Source: Nonomuraea sp.
Lineage (GTDB): Bacteria > Actinomycetota > Actinomycetes > Streptosporangiales > Streptosporangiaceae
Length of the DNA stretch: 26,747 bases
NCBI GenBank assembly: GCA_013362835.1
Contig: JABFVJ010000474.1
Coordinates: forward strand, 1-26,747
Direction: 5' to 3'
Each line of letters starts with the position of its first letter. Within the stretch, counting starts at the first letter, position 1. The notes below the pieces were generated by a model. It ran no database searches and was not told the origin of the DNA. It worked only from the letters and a program-made list of their open reading frames with translations. Position numbers and translations under genes: made by a program. Below are positions 15,966 to 25,440 of the stretch, one piece after another.

Positions 15966-17846
15966 TCAGGCGAGCCGGCCGAACACCACCGGCAGCCGCA
16001 GCGACGAGTGCCCCGGCGACACGGTGATCCGGGTGCCCGCCGGGTAGCGCAGCGTGTAGTCGCGGTCGGTCGAGATGATCACCAGGCCCAGCCGGTGCCC
16101 CTTCTTGAACAGGTAGTCCTTGGGCTGGAAGTCCCAGGTGAAGGTGTACTCCTTGCCCGGACGCAGGGGCTCGGTACGGTCGGCGCGGTGCCGGTTGCGC
16201 ACGTCCAGCCACCCTCGGGAGACGATCTTGTACGGGGTCGTCGCCGTGCCGAGCCGCCTGAGCGTCGTGCAGCCGGTGTCACCCGGCACGCCCTCGCCGT
16301 AGCAGTAGCTCTCGCCGGTCGACAGCAGCGTCCCGTCGGGGCGCACGTCCGTGCCGTAGTCCACCAGCAGCGCCGTCAGGTACGGCGAGGCCCCCTCCCT
16401 GAACGAGGCCCGCACCGACACCGTCGGCGTTCCCGAGATGCGCACGTCGGCGGGCAGCGTCCCGGTCTGGTACGCCAGCCGGTTGGGATCGGACCCCGTG
16501 GCCTCCACGAGCTGTTCGGCCGTCCTGGCGCTCTGGTCCACGAAGGACTCCTTGGGCGACAGCGGCCTGGGCAGCAGGCCGAGCCGCGCGCCCGCGCCCG
16601 GGTGGAGCGCGACCGTCGTGGCGCCGGGCAGCGGCCAGGAGGCGTGCTGTCGCCACTCGCCGACGCCGATCTCCACGTCGGCCTGCGGCTCGCGCATGAT
16701 GCCCGAGTCGACGCCCTGCAGCCAGTAGTCGAACCAGCCGTGCAGCTGGCGCAGCCACTCCTGCGTGCGCAGGCTGAAGGGGTTCATGTGGGTGCCCTGG
16801 TGCAGCCAGATCTTGCGCGGCACGTCACGCTCGGCGAGGGCGTACCACCATTGGGCGAACTGCTTGGTCTTGACGTTCCAGTCGTTCAGGCCGTGCACGA
16901 CGAAGACGCTGGCCTTCACCTTGCCGACGTCGTTGAGGTAGTTGCGGGCGTCCCAGAGGGGGCCGTAGTCGCCGGTGATCCGGTCCTGCGTCGCGGTGAG
17001 CAGGTCCATCTTGGCGCCGCAGACCTCGAAGCCCCGGTCCCTGGTCAGGACGAACTTGGCCAGGACGTCCAGGTCCTCGCCCTGGAAGCCGCCGGGGGCC
17101 AGCACGCCGCCGTTGGCGCGGTAGTAGTCGTACCAGCTGGAGATGGCGGCGATCGGGACGATCGTCTTCAGGCCCTCGACGCCGGTCGAGGCGACGGCGT
17201 TGGGCAGGGTGCCGTTGTAGGAGACGCCGATCATGCCGACCTTGCCGGTGGTCCAGGTGGCCCGGACCTCGTCGCCATCGGCGTCGAAGCCTCTCGCGCG
17301 GCCGTTCAGCCAGTCGATGGCGGCCTTCGGGCCCGCGGTCTCGTTCCTGTCGCCGGAGCTCGGGCAGCCGGTGGCGCGGGCGCTGCCGACGTTCTCCACC
17401 AGGGCGATCGCGTAGCCGCGGGGCAGGAAGTAGTTGTCGTAGTAGCCGTCGAAGGGCTCACTCGCCAGCTTGTTCGACAGGGACTTCAGGGTGGGCAGGG
17501 GGTTGCCGTTCTCGTCGACGTCCACGGGGTGGTTGGCGACGTCGTTGCCGGGGGCGTAGTACGGGCTGGCCTCCATGATCACCGGCACCTTGAGCCCCTG
17601 GTCGGTCTCCTTGGGGCGCAGGATGTCCATGGCGACGCGGTCGGGCTGCCCGTCGTCGTCGCTGTCGACTCCGGCCACCTCGACGAAGACCGTCTGCCTG
17701 ACGGCGTCGGCGCGGGAGAAGACCGGCTGGGTGGCGTTGTTCTCGATCTTGATGGCGGGGGTGTCCGCCGTCGCGGGGGAGACGCCGCTCATGGTCACGG
17801 CGAGGATGGCGGCCAGTGGTACGGCCAAGGTCTGCCAAGGGCGCAT
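15966..17846 (-). CDS. Secreted Xaa-Pro dipeptidyl-peptidase (S15, CocE/NonD hydrolase)
   Basis: A 626-residue serine peptidase precursor expected to remove X-Pro dipeptides from exported or environmental peptides. A signal peptide (MRPWQTLAVPLAAILAVTMSG, cleavage probably after ATA near 27) exports it. The alpha/beta-hydrolase core carries the nucleophile elbow GVSYNG (207-212, S209), with D322 (HGLNDWN) and H353 (HQGTHMN) as the likely rest of the triad. The last ~200 residues are the beta-sandwich (PepX_C) domain. DSDDDGQPDR (61-70) is an Asp-rich calcium-loop-like segment. The ATG at 17846 is chosen for GGAG six bases before it and for the signal peptide; the longer frame upstream adds only basic, non-signal sequence. 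It is divergent from the nucleoside operon. Confidence 0.92.
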   Translation of the reverse strand: MRPWQTLAVPLAAILAVTMSGVSPATADTPAIKIENNATQPVFSRADAVRQTVFVEVAGVDSDDDGQPDRVAMDILRPKETDQGLKVPVIMEASPYYAPGNDVANHPVDVDENGNPLPTLKSLSNKLASEPFDGYYDNYFLPRGYAIALVENVGSARATGCPSSGDRNETAGPKAAIDWLNGRARGFDADGDEVRATWTTGKVGMIGVSYNGTLPNAVASTGVEGLKTIVPIAAISSWYDYYRANGGVLAPGGFQGEDLDVLAKFVLTRDRGFEVCGAKMDLLTATQDRITGDYGPLWDARNYLNDVGKVKASVFVVHGLNDWNVKTKQFAQWWYALAERDVPRKIWLHQGTHMNPFSLRTQEWLRQLHGWFDYWLQGVDSGIMREPQADVEIGVGEWRQHASWPLPGATTVALHPGAGARLGLLPRPLSPKESFVDQSARTAEQLVEATGSDPNRLAYQTGTLPADVRISGTPTVSVRASFREGASPYLTALLVDYGTDVRPDGTLLSTGESYCYGEGVPGDTGCTTLRRLGTATTPYKIVSRGWLDVRNRHRADRTEPLRPGKEYTFTWDFQPKDYLFKKGHRLGLVIISTDRDYTLRYPAGTRITVSPGHSSLRLPVVFGRLA

Positions 17847-17963
17847 ACGGGGCTCCGATACGAAATTTCCACCGTTGATCGGAATCTCTGCCATGATCGC
17901 CCGCTGGACAAGGGCCCCTTCCATACCAAACTTGGGCAAAACTTTCCGGCGGCGTCCCAAGTG

Positions 17964-17981
17964 CCTGAACCCAGATTCAGG
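17964..17981. promoter_or_regulatory. Inverted repeat in the divergent intergenic region
   Basis: CCTGAA (17964-17969) and TTCAGG (17976-17981) form a perfect dyad with a six-base spacer. It lies about 54 bases before the -35 of the nucleoside operon and could bind a regulator of either divergent gene. No other structure stands out in 17847-18034. Confidence 0.35.
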
Positions 17982-18034
17982 TCACGGACGCGCCTGATGT
18001 CGATAACGGAGCGGTTGCGACCCTGTGTGCCGGT

Positions 18035-18063
18035 TTGGTCTGCCCTGGTCAAGCAACTATCTT
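18035..18063 (+). promoter_or_regulatory. Promoter of the nucleoside uptake and salvage operon
   Basis: TTGGTC (18035-18040) and TATCTT (18058-18063) are exactly 17 bases apart. The transcript would start near 18070, leaving a ~65-base leader. The first bases of that leader can form a small stem (GCAGGTGC 18068-18075 with GCGCCTGC 18089-18096, one wobble). Confidence 0.6.
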
Positions 18064-18134
18064 CCGTGCAGGTGCCGTACGTTTCTTCGCGCCTGCGATG
18101 AAGTTCGACGGCGGGGAAATGGAAGGGAGTCGCC

Positions 18135-19205
18135 TTGCTCGGCAAGCGATTCAGCAGGATTGCCGTCGGCTCGGTAGCCGGCGTCATGCTCATGGCGGTT
18201 GCTGCCTGCGGTGGTGGCGATGACGGGGGCACCACGGCGAGCACGCAGCCGACCTCCGGCGCGAGCAGCGAGGCGCCCAAGGGCGGGCTCAAGGTCGGCC
18301 TGGCGTTCGACGTCGGCGGCCGCGGCGACAAGTCGTTCAACGACGCCGCCTACGCGGGCCTGGAGAAGGCCAAGACCGAACTCCAGGCCGAGATCAAGGA
18401 GCTGAGCCCGGCGGCCGACGGCTCCAACCGCGGCGACCTGCTGCGCCAGCTCGCGGACGCGGGCTACAACCCGATCATCGGTGTCGGCTTCGCGTACGGC
18501 GACGACATCAAGAAGACCGCGGCCGAGTACCCCGACATCCAGTTCGCGGTCGTCGACTCGGCCTCCAACGGCCCGAACGTGACCGGTCTGCTGTTCGCCG
18601 AGGAGCAGGGCTCGTACCTGGCCGGCGTCGCCGCCGCGACCAAGACGAAGACCGACCACGTCGGCTTCGTGGGCGGTGTCGAGAACGACCTGATCAAGAA
18701 GTTCGAGGCGGGCTTCGCGGCCGGCGTGAAGTCGGTCAAGCCCGACATCAAGCTCGACGTCAAGTACCTCACCCCCGACGGTGACTTCTCCGGCTTCAAG
18801 GCCCCCGACAAGGGCAAGGTCGCGGCCGAGAAGATGTACCAGGACGGCGCCGACATCGTCTACCACGCCTCCGGCGACTCCGGCCTCGGCGTGTTCCAGG
18901 CGGCGGCCGCGGCCAAGAAGAAGGCCATCGGCGTCGACTCCGACCAGCGCCAGACGGTCAAGGAGACCGACCTGCAGTCGGTCATCATGACCTCGATGCT
19001 CAAGCGCGTGGACGTCGGCGTCTTCGAGTTCGTCAAGGCGTTCCAGGGCGGTGCCAAGGGCGGCACCAACACCATCTACGACCTCAAGGTCGACGGCGTC
19101 GGCCTGTCCACCACCGGTGGCGAGATCGACGACATCAAGGACAAGCTCGACGCTGCCAAGAAGGACATCGTCGACGGCAAAATCACGGTTCCGTCCAAGC
19201 CGTAA
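18135..19205 (+). CDS. BMP-family nucleoside-binding lipoprotein of an ABC importer
   Basis: The extracellular substrate-binding component, 356 residues. A type II signal peptide (MLGKRFSRIAVGSVAGVMLMAVAAC) has the lipobox VAAC with Cys25 as lipid anchor, then a Gly/Thr/Ser linker. The BMP (PnrA-like) domain starts at GLKVGLAFDVGGRGDKSFND; this Asp- and Asn-rich nucleoside-binding segment and later HASGDSGLGVFQAA and AIGVDSDQRQT are characteristic. Such proteins bind purine or pyrimidine nucleosides, and the downstream deaminase and phosphorylase support that here. The start is TTG at 18135, with GGAAGGGAG (18121-18129) five bases upstream; no ATG fits the signal peptide. It is first in the operon and is followed by an attenuator-like hairpin. 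Confidence 0.94.
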   Translation: MLGKRFSRIAVGSVAGVMLMAVAACGGGDDGGTTASTQPTSGASSEAPKGGLKVGLAFDVGGRGDKSFNDAAYAGLEKAKTELQAEIKELSPAADGSNRGDLLRQLADAGYNPIIGVGFAYGDDIKKTAAEYPDIQFAVVDSASNGPNVTGLLFAEEQGSYLAGVAAATKTKTDHVGFVGGVENDLIKKFEAGFAAGVKSVKPDIKLDVKYLTPDGDFSGFKAPDKGKVAAEKMYQDGADIVYHASGDSGLGVFQAAAAAKKKAIGVDSDQRQTVKETDLQSVIMTSMLKRVDVGVFEFVKAFQGGAKGGTNTIYDLKVDGVGLSTTGGEIDDIKDKLDAAKKDIVDGKITVPSKP

Positions 19206-19226
19206 TCTGGGTAGGACTGACGACTG

Positions 19227-19255
19227 AGGGCCCGGAGTCCGACACTTCGGGCCTT
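19227..19255 (+). terminator. Attenuator-like hairpin after the lipoprotein gene
   Basis: AGGGCCCG (19227-19234) pairs with CGGGCCTT (19248-19255), eight pairs with one wobble around a 13-base loop. It lies between the binding-protein gene and the ATPase gene in the same direction. Partial termination would keep the lipoprotein in excess over the membrane parts, as is usual for ABC importers. Confidence 0.55.
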
Positions 19256-19290
19256 CTGTCTATCCGGCCCCCGGCTCTAGGAGAGGCGAA

Positions 19291-20898
19291 ATGAGCTCGG
19301 ACACCCTCGCCGCGGTGCAACCCGCCGTAGAGCTGGAGGGCATCACCAAGCGCTTCCCCGGTGTCGTCGCCAACCACGACATCCGCATCACCGTAGAACC
19401 CGGCACGGTGCACGCCATCGTCGGCGAGAACGGCGCGGGCAAGTCGACCCTGATGAAGATTCTCTACGGCATGCAGAAGCCGGACGAGGGCACGATCAAG
19501 GTCAACGGCCGGGAAGTCAGCTTCCGCACCCCGAGTGACGCGATCGACGTCGGCATCGGCATGGTCCACCAGCACTTCATGCTGGCCGACAACTTCACCG
19601 TGCTGGAGAACATCGTGCTCGGCGCCGAGGCGAGGAAGGGCATCGGGCTCGACACCGCGGGTGCGCGGGCACGCATCGTCGAACTGGCCGCCGCCCACGG
19701 TCTGCGCGTCGACCCCGACGCGCTCGTGGAGGACCTCGGCGTCGGAGACCGCCAGCGCGTGGAGATCCTCAAGGTCCTCTACCGCGGCGCCCGCATCCTG
19801 ATCCTCGACGAGCCCACGGCCGTGCTCGTGCCGCAGGAGGTCGACGAGCTCTTCCAGAACCTGCGCGAGCTCAAGGCCGAGGGCCTGACCGTCATCTTCA
19901 TCTCCCACAAGCTCGACGAGGTCCTGGACATCGCCGACGCGATCACCGTGATCCGCCGCGGCACGACCGTCGCCAGCGTCGACCCCCGCGACGTCACCGC
20001 GCGGCAGCTCGCCGAGCTCATGGTCGGCAGCGAGCTGCCGACGCCGGAGACCCGCGAGTCGACCGTGCGCGAGAACGTGACGCTGCGCGTGTCGCGGCTG
20101 ACGATGGAGTCCGGCGCCTTCCGTCCCGTGCCCAAGGGCACGTCCGTCGGCCTGTACGTCGACAAGCTGCGCGAAGAGGGCAAACGCCTGCTCCTCGACG
20201 ACATCTCCTTCGACATCCACGCGGGCGAGATCCTGGGCATCGCCGGCGTAGAGGGCAACGGGCAGTCCGAGCTGATCGAAGCGATCATGGGCATGCGCCC
20301 CGCCCACGGCGCCATCACCCTCGGCGACACCGACATCAGCGGCTGGTCCACGCTCAGGCGCAGGGAAGCGGGCATCGGCTACATCCCCGAGGACCGGCAC
20401 CGGCAGGGCCTGCTGCTGGAGGCGTCCCTGTGGGAGAACCGCGTGCTCGGCCACCAGACCAGGCCGCCCGCGCGCAAGGGCGTCTGGGTCGACCGGCGCG
20501 CCTCCAAGGCCGACACCGAGCGCATCGTCCAGGACTACGACGTACGCACCCCCAGCGTGGAGACCCTGGCCATCGCCCTGTCCGGCGGCAACCAGCAGAA
20601 GCTGATCGTCGGCCGCGAGATGAGCGGCGAGCCGTCGTTCCTCATCGCCGCGCACCCCACCCGCGGCGTGGACGTCGGCGCGCAGGCCGCCATCTGGGAC
20701 CACCTCCGCAACGCGCGGGCCGCCGGCCTCGCCGTGCTGCTGATCTCCGCCGACCTCGACGAGCTGATCGGCCTGTCCGACACGATCCAGGTCATCCTCC
20801 GCGGCCGGCTCGTGGCCGAACTCGACCCTTCCGACGTCACGCCCGAGCGGCTGGGCGGTTACATGACCGGCGCCATCGCCGGCACTGAGGAGACGTGA
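19291..20898 (+). CDS. Double-ABC ATPase subunit of the nucleoside importer
   Basis: A 535-residue cytosolic energy subunit with two fused nucleotide-binding domains, of the kind that drives sugar- and nucleoside-type importers (YufO/NupO-like). Domain 1 has Walker A GENGAGKST (45-53), a Q-loop near GMVHQHFM, a weak signature (LGVGDRQR), Walker B ILILDEPTA and the H-loop FISHKLDE. Domain 2 has the normal signature LSGGNQQK, but its Walker A (GVEGNGQSEL) lacks the Lys, Walker B reads FLIAAHPTRGVDV, and its H-loop His is Ala (LISADLDE). This asymmetry, with one complete composite site, is the norm in the family. AGGAG at 19279-19283 lies seven bases before the ATG. The stop TGA shares a base with the next start. 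Confidence 0.95.
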   Translation: MSSDTLAAVQPAVELEGITKRFPGVVANHDIRITVEPGTVHAIVGENGAGKSTLMKILYGMQKPDEGTIKVNGREVSFRTPSDAIDVGIGMVHQHFMLADNFTVLENIVLGAEARKGIGLDTAGARARIVELAAAHGLRVDPDALVEDLGVGDRQRVEILKVLYRGARILILDEPTAVLVPQEVDELFQNLRELKAEGLTVIFISHKLDEVLDIADAITVIRRGTTVASVDPRDVTARQLAELMVGSELPTPETRESTVRENVTLRVSRLTMESGAFRPVPKGTSVGLYVDKLREEGKRLLLDDISFDIHAGEILGIAGVEGNGQSELIEAIMGMRPAHGAITLGDTDISGWSTLRRREAGIGYIPEDRHRQGLLLEASLWENRVLGHQTRPPARKGVWVDRRASKADTERIVQDYDVRTPSVETLAIALSGGNQQKLIVGREMSGEPSFLIAAHPTRGVDVGAQAAIWDHLRNARAAGLAVLLISADLDELIGLSDTIQVILRGRLVAELDPSDVTPERLGGYMTGAIAGTEET

Positions 20899-22040
20899 TG
20901 CCCGCCGGGCTCAACCGGGCGCTGCTCACCGTCGCAGGCGCCATCGTCGCCATCGTCCTGGCGATCGCGATCTCCAGCGTGGCGATCATCGCGGCGGGCG
21001 CGAGCCCGATCGACGCGTTCGCCGCCTTCTTCGACTTCGGCGCGAACGAGCGCGCGGTGTCCAACGGCATCGCGGCGTTCCTGAACCGGTCGGTGCCGCT
21101 GTTCATCGCGGGTCTCGCGGTGGCGGTCGGCTTCCGCATGAACCTCTTCAACATCGGCGTCGAGGGCCAATACCGCATCGCGGCCATCTGCGCGGCCTAC
21201 GTCGGCTCGACGTTCACCGCGCCGAAGCCGATCCAGATCGCGGTGATCATCGTCGTGGCTGCGGTCGTGGGCGGCGCGTACGCGCTGATCCCCGCGATCA
21301 TGAAGGTCACGCGGGGCGTGAACGAGGTCATCTCCACGATCATGCTCAACTACATCGCGATCAACCTGGCCTCCTACCTCGTACGCGGCCCGTTCGCGGG
21401 CGAGCGCGCCGAGGGCCAGCTCACCACCACGACGCCGCAGCTGCCCGACTCGGCGATGTTCCCCAACCTGAACTTCGTCTTCGACTGGTTCGGGCTGCTG
21501 CCACCCACGCGAGGCGGCGGCGTGTGGGGCTTCCTGCTCGTGGCCGTGGTGCTCGGCCTGGTGATCTGGGTGGTGCTGGAGCGCACCCGGTTCGGCTTCA
21601 ACGTCAAGGCCAGCGGGCTCAACGGTCCGGCCGCGTTCGCCTCGGGCGTCAACCCGAAGAAGATGGTCATCGCGGCCATGGTGCTGTCCGGCGCTATCGC
21701 GGGGCTCATCGGCCTGCCCGAGATCCTCGGCGACAAGGGCGCCTTCAACTCCAACTTCACCGCGGGCCTCGGCTTCCTCGGCATCGCGGTGGCGCTGCTC
21801 GGCAGGAACAAGCCCGTCGGCATCGCGATCGCCGCGCTGCTGTTCGCCTTCCTCGACCGGGCGCAGGGCGCGCTGCAGATCGCGGACGTGCCGCCGTCGG
21901 TCATCACGATCATCCAGGGCGTCATCGTCCTGCTCGTGGTCATCGCGAACGAGGTGACCAACCGCCTCGCCCTGCGGCTTGAGGAACAGCGGGCGGCCAG
22001 GCAGCTCGGCAGGAACAACCCGGTTGAGGTGGCAGCATGA
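20898..22040 (+). CDS. Nucleoside ABC importer permease, subunit 1
   Basis: A 380-residue membrane permease of the BPD_transp_2 fold (branched-chain/ribose/nucleoside permease type) with eight or more hydrophobic segments. Family landmarks are AVAVGFRMNLFNIGVEGQYRIAAICAAYVG and VTRGVNEVISTIMLNYIAINLASYLV (the loop that contacts the ATPase), then GLNGPAAFASGVNPKKMVIAAMVLSGAIAGLIG. The ATG at 20898 overlaps the ATPase stop by one base (TGATG) and has GAGGAG (20887-20892) five bases before it; a GTG three bases earlier is less likely. It probably forms a heterodimer with the next permease. Confidence 0.93.
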   Translation: MPAGLNRALLTVAGAIVAIVLAIAISSVAIIAAGASPIDAFAAFFDFGANERAVSNGIAAFLNRSVPLFIAGLAVAVGFRMNLFNIGVEGQYRIAAICAAYVGSTFTAPKPIQIAVIIVVAAVVGGAYALIPAIMKVTRGVNEVISTIMLNYIAINLASYLVRGPFAGERAEGQLTTTTPQLPDSAMFPNLNFVFDWFGLLPPTRGGGVWGFLLVAVVLGLVIWVVLERTRFGFNVKASGLNGPAAFASGVNPKKMVIAAMVLSGAIAGLIGLPEILGDKGAFNSNFTAGLGFLGIAVALLGRNKPVGIAIAALLFAFLDRAQGALQIADVPPSVITIIQGVIVLLVVIANEVTNRLALRLEEQRAARQLGRNNPVEVAA

Positions 22041-23326
22041 CCAGGGTCGGCAAATACCATCTGGTGCTCGTGGGCGTCGCCGCGCTCATCCTGCTGCTGT
22101 CGCTGGTGCGGATCGCGTCCGGCCAGAACGACCTGACCTCCTCGGGCACGTTCGCCGCGGCGCTGCTGCTCGCGGTGCCGATCGGCCTCGCCGGGCTGGG
22201 CGGCCTGTGGGCCGAGCGGGCCGGCGTGGTCAACATCGGCCTCGAAGGCATGATGGTGCTCGGCACCTGGTTCGCCGGCTGGGCCGGATACCAGTGGGGC
22301 GCGCTGGCCGCGCTGCTCGCCGGGCTGCTCGGCGGCGCGCTCGGCGGCCTCATCCACGCCATCGCGACCATCACGTTCGGCGTCGACCACATCATCAGCG
22401 GCGTCGCCATCAACCTGCTCGGCCCCGGCGTCACCCGCTTCCTGTCCGAGGTGCTCTACTCGGAGGGCACCCAGGCCAGCGAGAAGGGCGCCGGCATCAC
22501 CACCTCGCCCGCGATCAGCTCGCCCGCGCCGGAGGTGAGCCTGCCTCTGCTGTCCGACGGCCCCGACCTGCTCGGCAAGCTGGAGAACACCCACTGGTTC
22601 CTGCTCTCCGACCTCGCGGGCATCCTGCGCGGGCTCACCCACGAGGTGAACGTGCTGGTCATCGTGGCCGTGCTGCTGCTGCCCGTGACGTACCTGGTGC
22701 TCTGGCGCACGCCGTTCGGGCTGCGGCTGCGGTCGGCGGGGGAGAACCCGTGGGCGGCCGAGTCGCTGGGCGTGAACGTCTACCGGATCAAGTACATCGC
22801 GGTCGTCATCTCCGGCGCGTTCGCCGGGCTCGGCGGCGTGTTCCTGGTCTTCGTCGCCACCAAGTACGTCGAGGGCCAGACGCAGGGCCGCGGCTTCATC
22901 GGCCTGGCCGCCATGATCTTCGGAAACTGGCGGCCCGGCGGCCTCGCGGTCGGCGCCTCCCTGTTCGGCTACGCCGACGGCCTGCAACTGCGCAGCTCCG
23001 GCGAGACCAGCGCGGTCACCTCGTTCTTCCTGTTCGGCGCGGTGCTGCTGCTGATCTACATCGCGATGCAGATCCGCAAGATCGTCTCGCCGAGCCAGCC
23101 GGCCGAGGTCGTCACCAGGGGCGTCAGGGACTACACGGTGATCGCCGCGGCCGCGGTGGGCGCGGTGCTGCTCTTCTGGCTCTGGCAGACCGTGCACACG
23201 CTGCCGAGCGAGCTCGTCTTCATCACGCCACACCTGCTCACGCTGCTCGTGCTCCTGGTCGCTTCGCAGCGCCTGCGGATGCCCAAGGCCGACGGCGTGC
23301 GCTATCGCCGGGGGGAGAACCATTGA
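22037..23326 (+). CDS. Nucleoside ABC importer permease, subunit 2
   Basis: A 429-residue BPD_transp_2 permease. The N-terminal half has the family segment LAGLGGLWAERAGVVNIGLEGMMVLGTWFAGWAGY and the coupling region ATITFGVDHIISGVAINLLGPG; the middle has FGLRLRSAGENPWAAESLGVNVYRIKYIAVVISG. It is longer than the usual ~300-320 residues: there is a polar loop of ~60 residues (TQASEKGAGITTSP to KLENTHWF) likely outside, and a C-terminal extension with two further helices (VIAAAAVGAVLLFWLW and ITPHLLTLLVLLVAS). Its start overlaps the previous stop by four bases (ATGA). Its end overlaps the cytidine deaminase start. Confidence 0.93.
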   Translation: MTRVGKYHLVLVGVAALILLLSLVRIASGQNDLTSSGTFAAALLLAVPIGLAGLGGLWAERAGVVNIGLEGMMVLGTWFAGWAGYQWGALAALLAGLLGGALGGLIHAIATITFGVDHIISGVAINLLGPGVTRFLSEVLYSEGTQASEKGAGITTSPAISSPAPEVSLPLLSDGPDLLGKLENTHWFLLSDLAGILRGLTHEVNVLVIVAVLLLPVTYLVLWRTPFGLRLRSAGENPWAAESLGVNVYRIKYIAVVISGAFAGLGGVFLVFVATKYVEGQTQGRGFIGLAAMIFGNWRPGGLAVGASLFGYADGLQLRSSGETSAVTSFFLFGAVLLLIYIAMQIRKIVSPSQPAEVVTRGVRDYTVIAAAAVGAVLLFWLWQTVHTLPSELVFITPHLLTLLVLLVASQRLRMPKADGVRYRRGENH

Positions 23327-23718
23327 ACATCGACTGGGACGGCCTGCGTGACGAGGCGGCCGCGGCCATGCGCAACGCGTACGCGCCGTACTCCAAGTTC
23401 CCGGTGGGGGCGGCGGCGGTCGTCGACGACGGCCGGATCGTCACCGGCTGCAACGTCGAGAACGCCTCCTACGGCCTCGGCCTGTGCGCCGAGTGCGGGC
23501 TGGTGTCCGCGCTGCGCATGTCGGGCGGCGGCCGGCTGGTGGCCTTCACCTGCGTCGACGGCCACGGCGAGCTGCTCATGCCGTGCGGGCGCTGCCGTCA
23601 GCTCCTGTACGAGTTCGGCGGCGACGACCTGCTGGTCGAGACCGTCGACGGGCCCAAGCGCATGGCCGAGATCCTGCCGTACGCGTTCGGTCCCGACGAC
23701 CTGAGCAGGAGCGCCTGA
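23323..23718 (+). CDS. cdd: Cytidine deaminase
   Basis: Hydrolytic deamination of cytidine/deoxycytidine to uridine/deoxyuridine; a zinc enzyme of the small tetrameric type, 131 residues. The zinc site is C55-A-E57 (LCAECG; E57 is the proton shuttle) with C88 and C91 (PCGRC). NVENASYG (44-51) binds the ribose and base. The start is TTG at 23323, overlapping the permease stop by four bases (TTGA), with GGGGGAG (23311-23317) five bases upstream. The next in-frame start lies after the conserved N-terminal helix begins, so TTG is well supported. It acts directly on the imported substrate. Confidence 0.95.
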   Translation: MNIDWDGLRDEAAAAMRNAYAPYSKFPVGAAAVVDDGRIVTGCNVENASYGLGLCAECGLVSALRMSGGGRLVAFTCVDGHGELLMPCGRCRQLLYEFGGDDLLVETVDGPKRMAEILPYAFGPDDLSRSA

Positions 23719-23720
23719 CC

Positions 23721-24992
<1,272 letters not shown>

Positions 24993-25005
24993 CGCCGACC
25001 GGCCT

Positions 25006-25034
25006 CCGTCGTCCTGGTCAGACGGTGACGACGG
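25006..25034. terminator. Hairpin between thymidine phosphorylase and the convergent MarR gene
   Basis: CCGTCGTC (25006-25013) pairs perfectly with GACGACGG (25027-25034) around 13 bases. The 3' arm is within the last codons of the MarR gene. It probably ends the nucleoside operon; its use by the MarR gene is less clear. Confidence 0.5.
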
Positions 25035-25404
25035 GGGCGTCGGTGAAGACGTCGGCGAGGACGGCGCGCTGCGTGGGCAGCGCCTCCGCGTGGCGGGCGC
25101 GGCCCTCGTCGGTGATGCACACGAACACGCCGCGCCGGTCGACCTCGCAGGCGTCACGGCTGACGAGCCCGCTCTTCTCCAGCCTGGCCACGACCCGCGA
25201 CAGCGCGCTCTGGCTCAGGTGGACCTCTTCGCAGAGCTCCTGGATGCGCAACTTCCTGTCATGGTGGACGATCCGGTCGAGCACCTCGAACTCACTGGGC
25301 CCCAGCGCATGACGCTCGCCCAGCTCACGCTCCAGGGCACACATGGCCTTCGCGTGTTTGGCCAGGACGTAATGCCAGGTCTCGACCACGAACTCCTCGT
25401 CCAT
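25018..25404 (-). CDS. MarR-family regulator, divergent from DHA2 efflux gene
   Basis: A 128-residue winged-helix regulator, slightly shorter than the common 140-150. The recognition region is RIQELCEEVHLSQSALSRVVARLEKSG (~53-79), followed by the wing VSRDACEVDRRGVFVCITDEG (~81-101). Four cysteines (22, 58, 86, 96) are unusual for so short a protein and leave open a redox or electrophile signal. The start at 25404 is chosen because TAACCT lies seven bases upstream with TTGCAT 17 bases before it, giving a leaderless mRNA; the longer frame would translate the operator itself. It is divergent from an MFS drug exporter, so repression of that exporter is the natural inference. Confidence 0.88.
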   Translation of the reverse strand: MDEEFVVETWHYVLAKHAKAMCALERELGERHALGPSEFEVLDRIVHHDRKLRIQELCEEVHLSQSALSRVVARLEKSGLVSRDACEVDRRGVFVCITDEGRARHAEALPTQRAVLADVFTDAPVVTV

Positions 25405-25411
25405 GTCGCGG

Positions 25412-25440
25412 AGGTTACCATCTCGCGAAGATTCATGCAA
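25412..25440 (-). promoter_or_regulatory. MarR gene promoter (leaderless)
   Basis: On the minus strand TTGCAT (25440-25435) and TAACCT (25417-25412) are 17 bases apart, and the ATG follows the -10 by seven bases. No Shine-Dalgarno sequence is present. Confidence 0.6.

Noticed and set aside
14350..16212. 620-codon minus-strand frame across the M20 gene
   Set aside because: Shadow of the M20 reading frame; composition is Gly/Arg/Val-rich and no motif is present.
18068..18096. 5' stem in the nucleoside operon leader as a riboswitch
   Set aside because: Only one small stem is visible and the ~65-base leader is short; it lacks the conserved cores of purine or preQ1-type switches.
19291..20898. 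Degenerate second ABC domain as a sign of gene decay
   Set aside because: Loss of the Walker A Lys and H-loop His in the second half is normal for fused sugar/nucleoside importer ATPases.
21979..23718. 579-codon frame covering the second permease and cytidine deaminase as one protein
   Set aside because: Only the last 131 codons are real (cytidine deaminase); the rest is an Arg/Ala-rich shadow of the permease.
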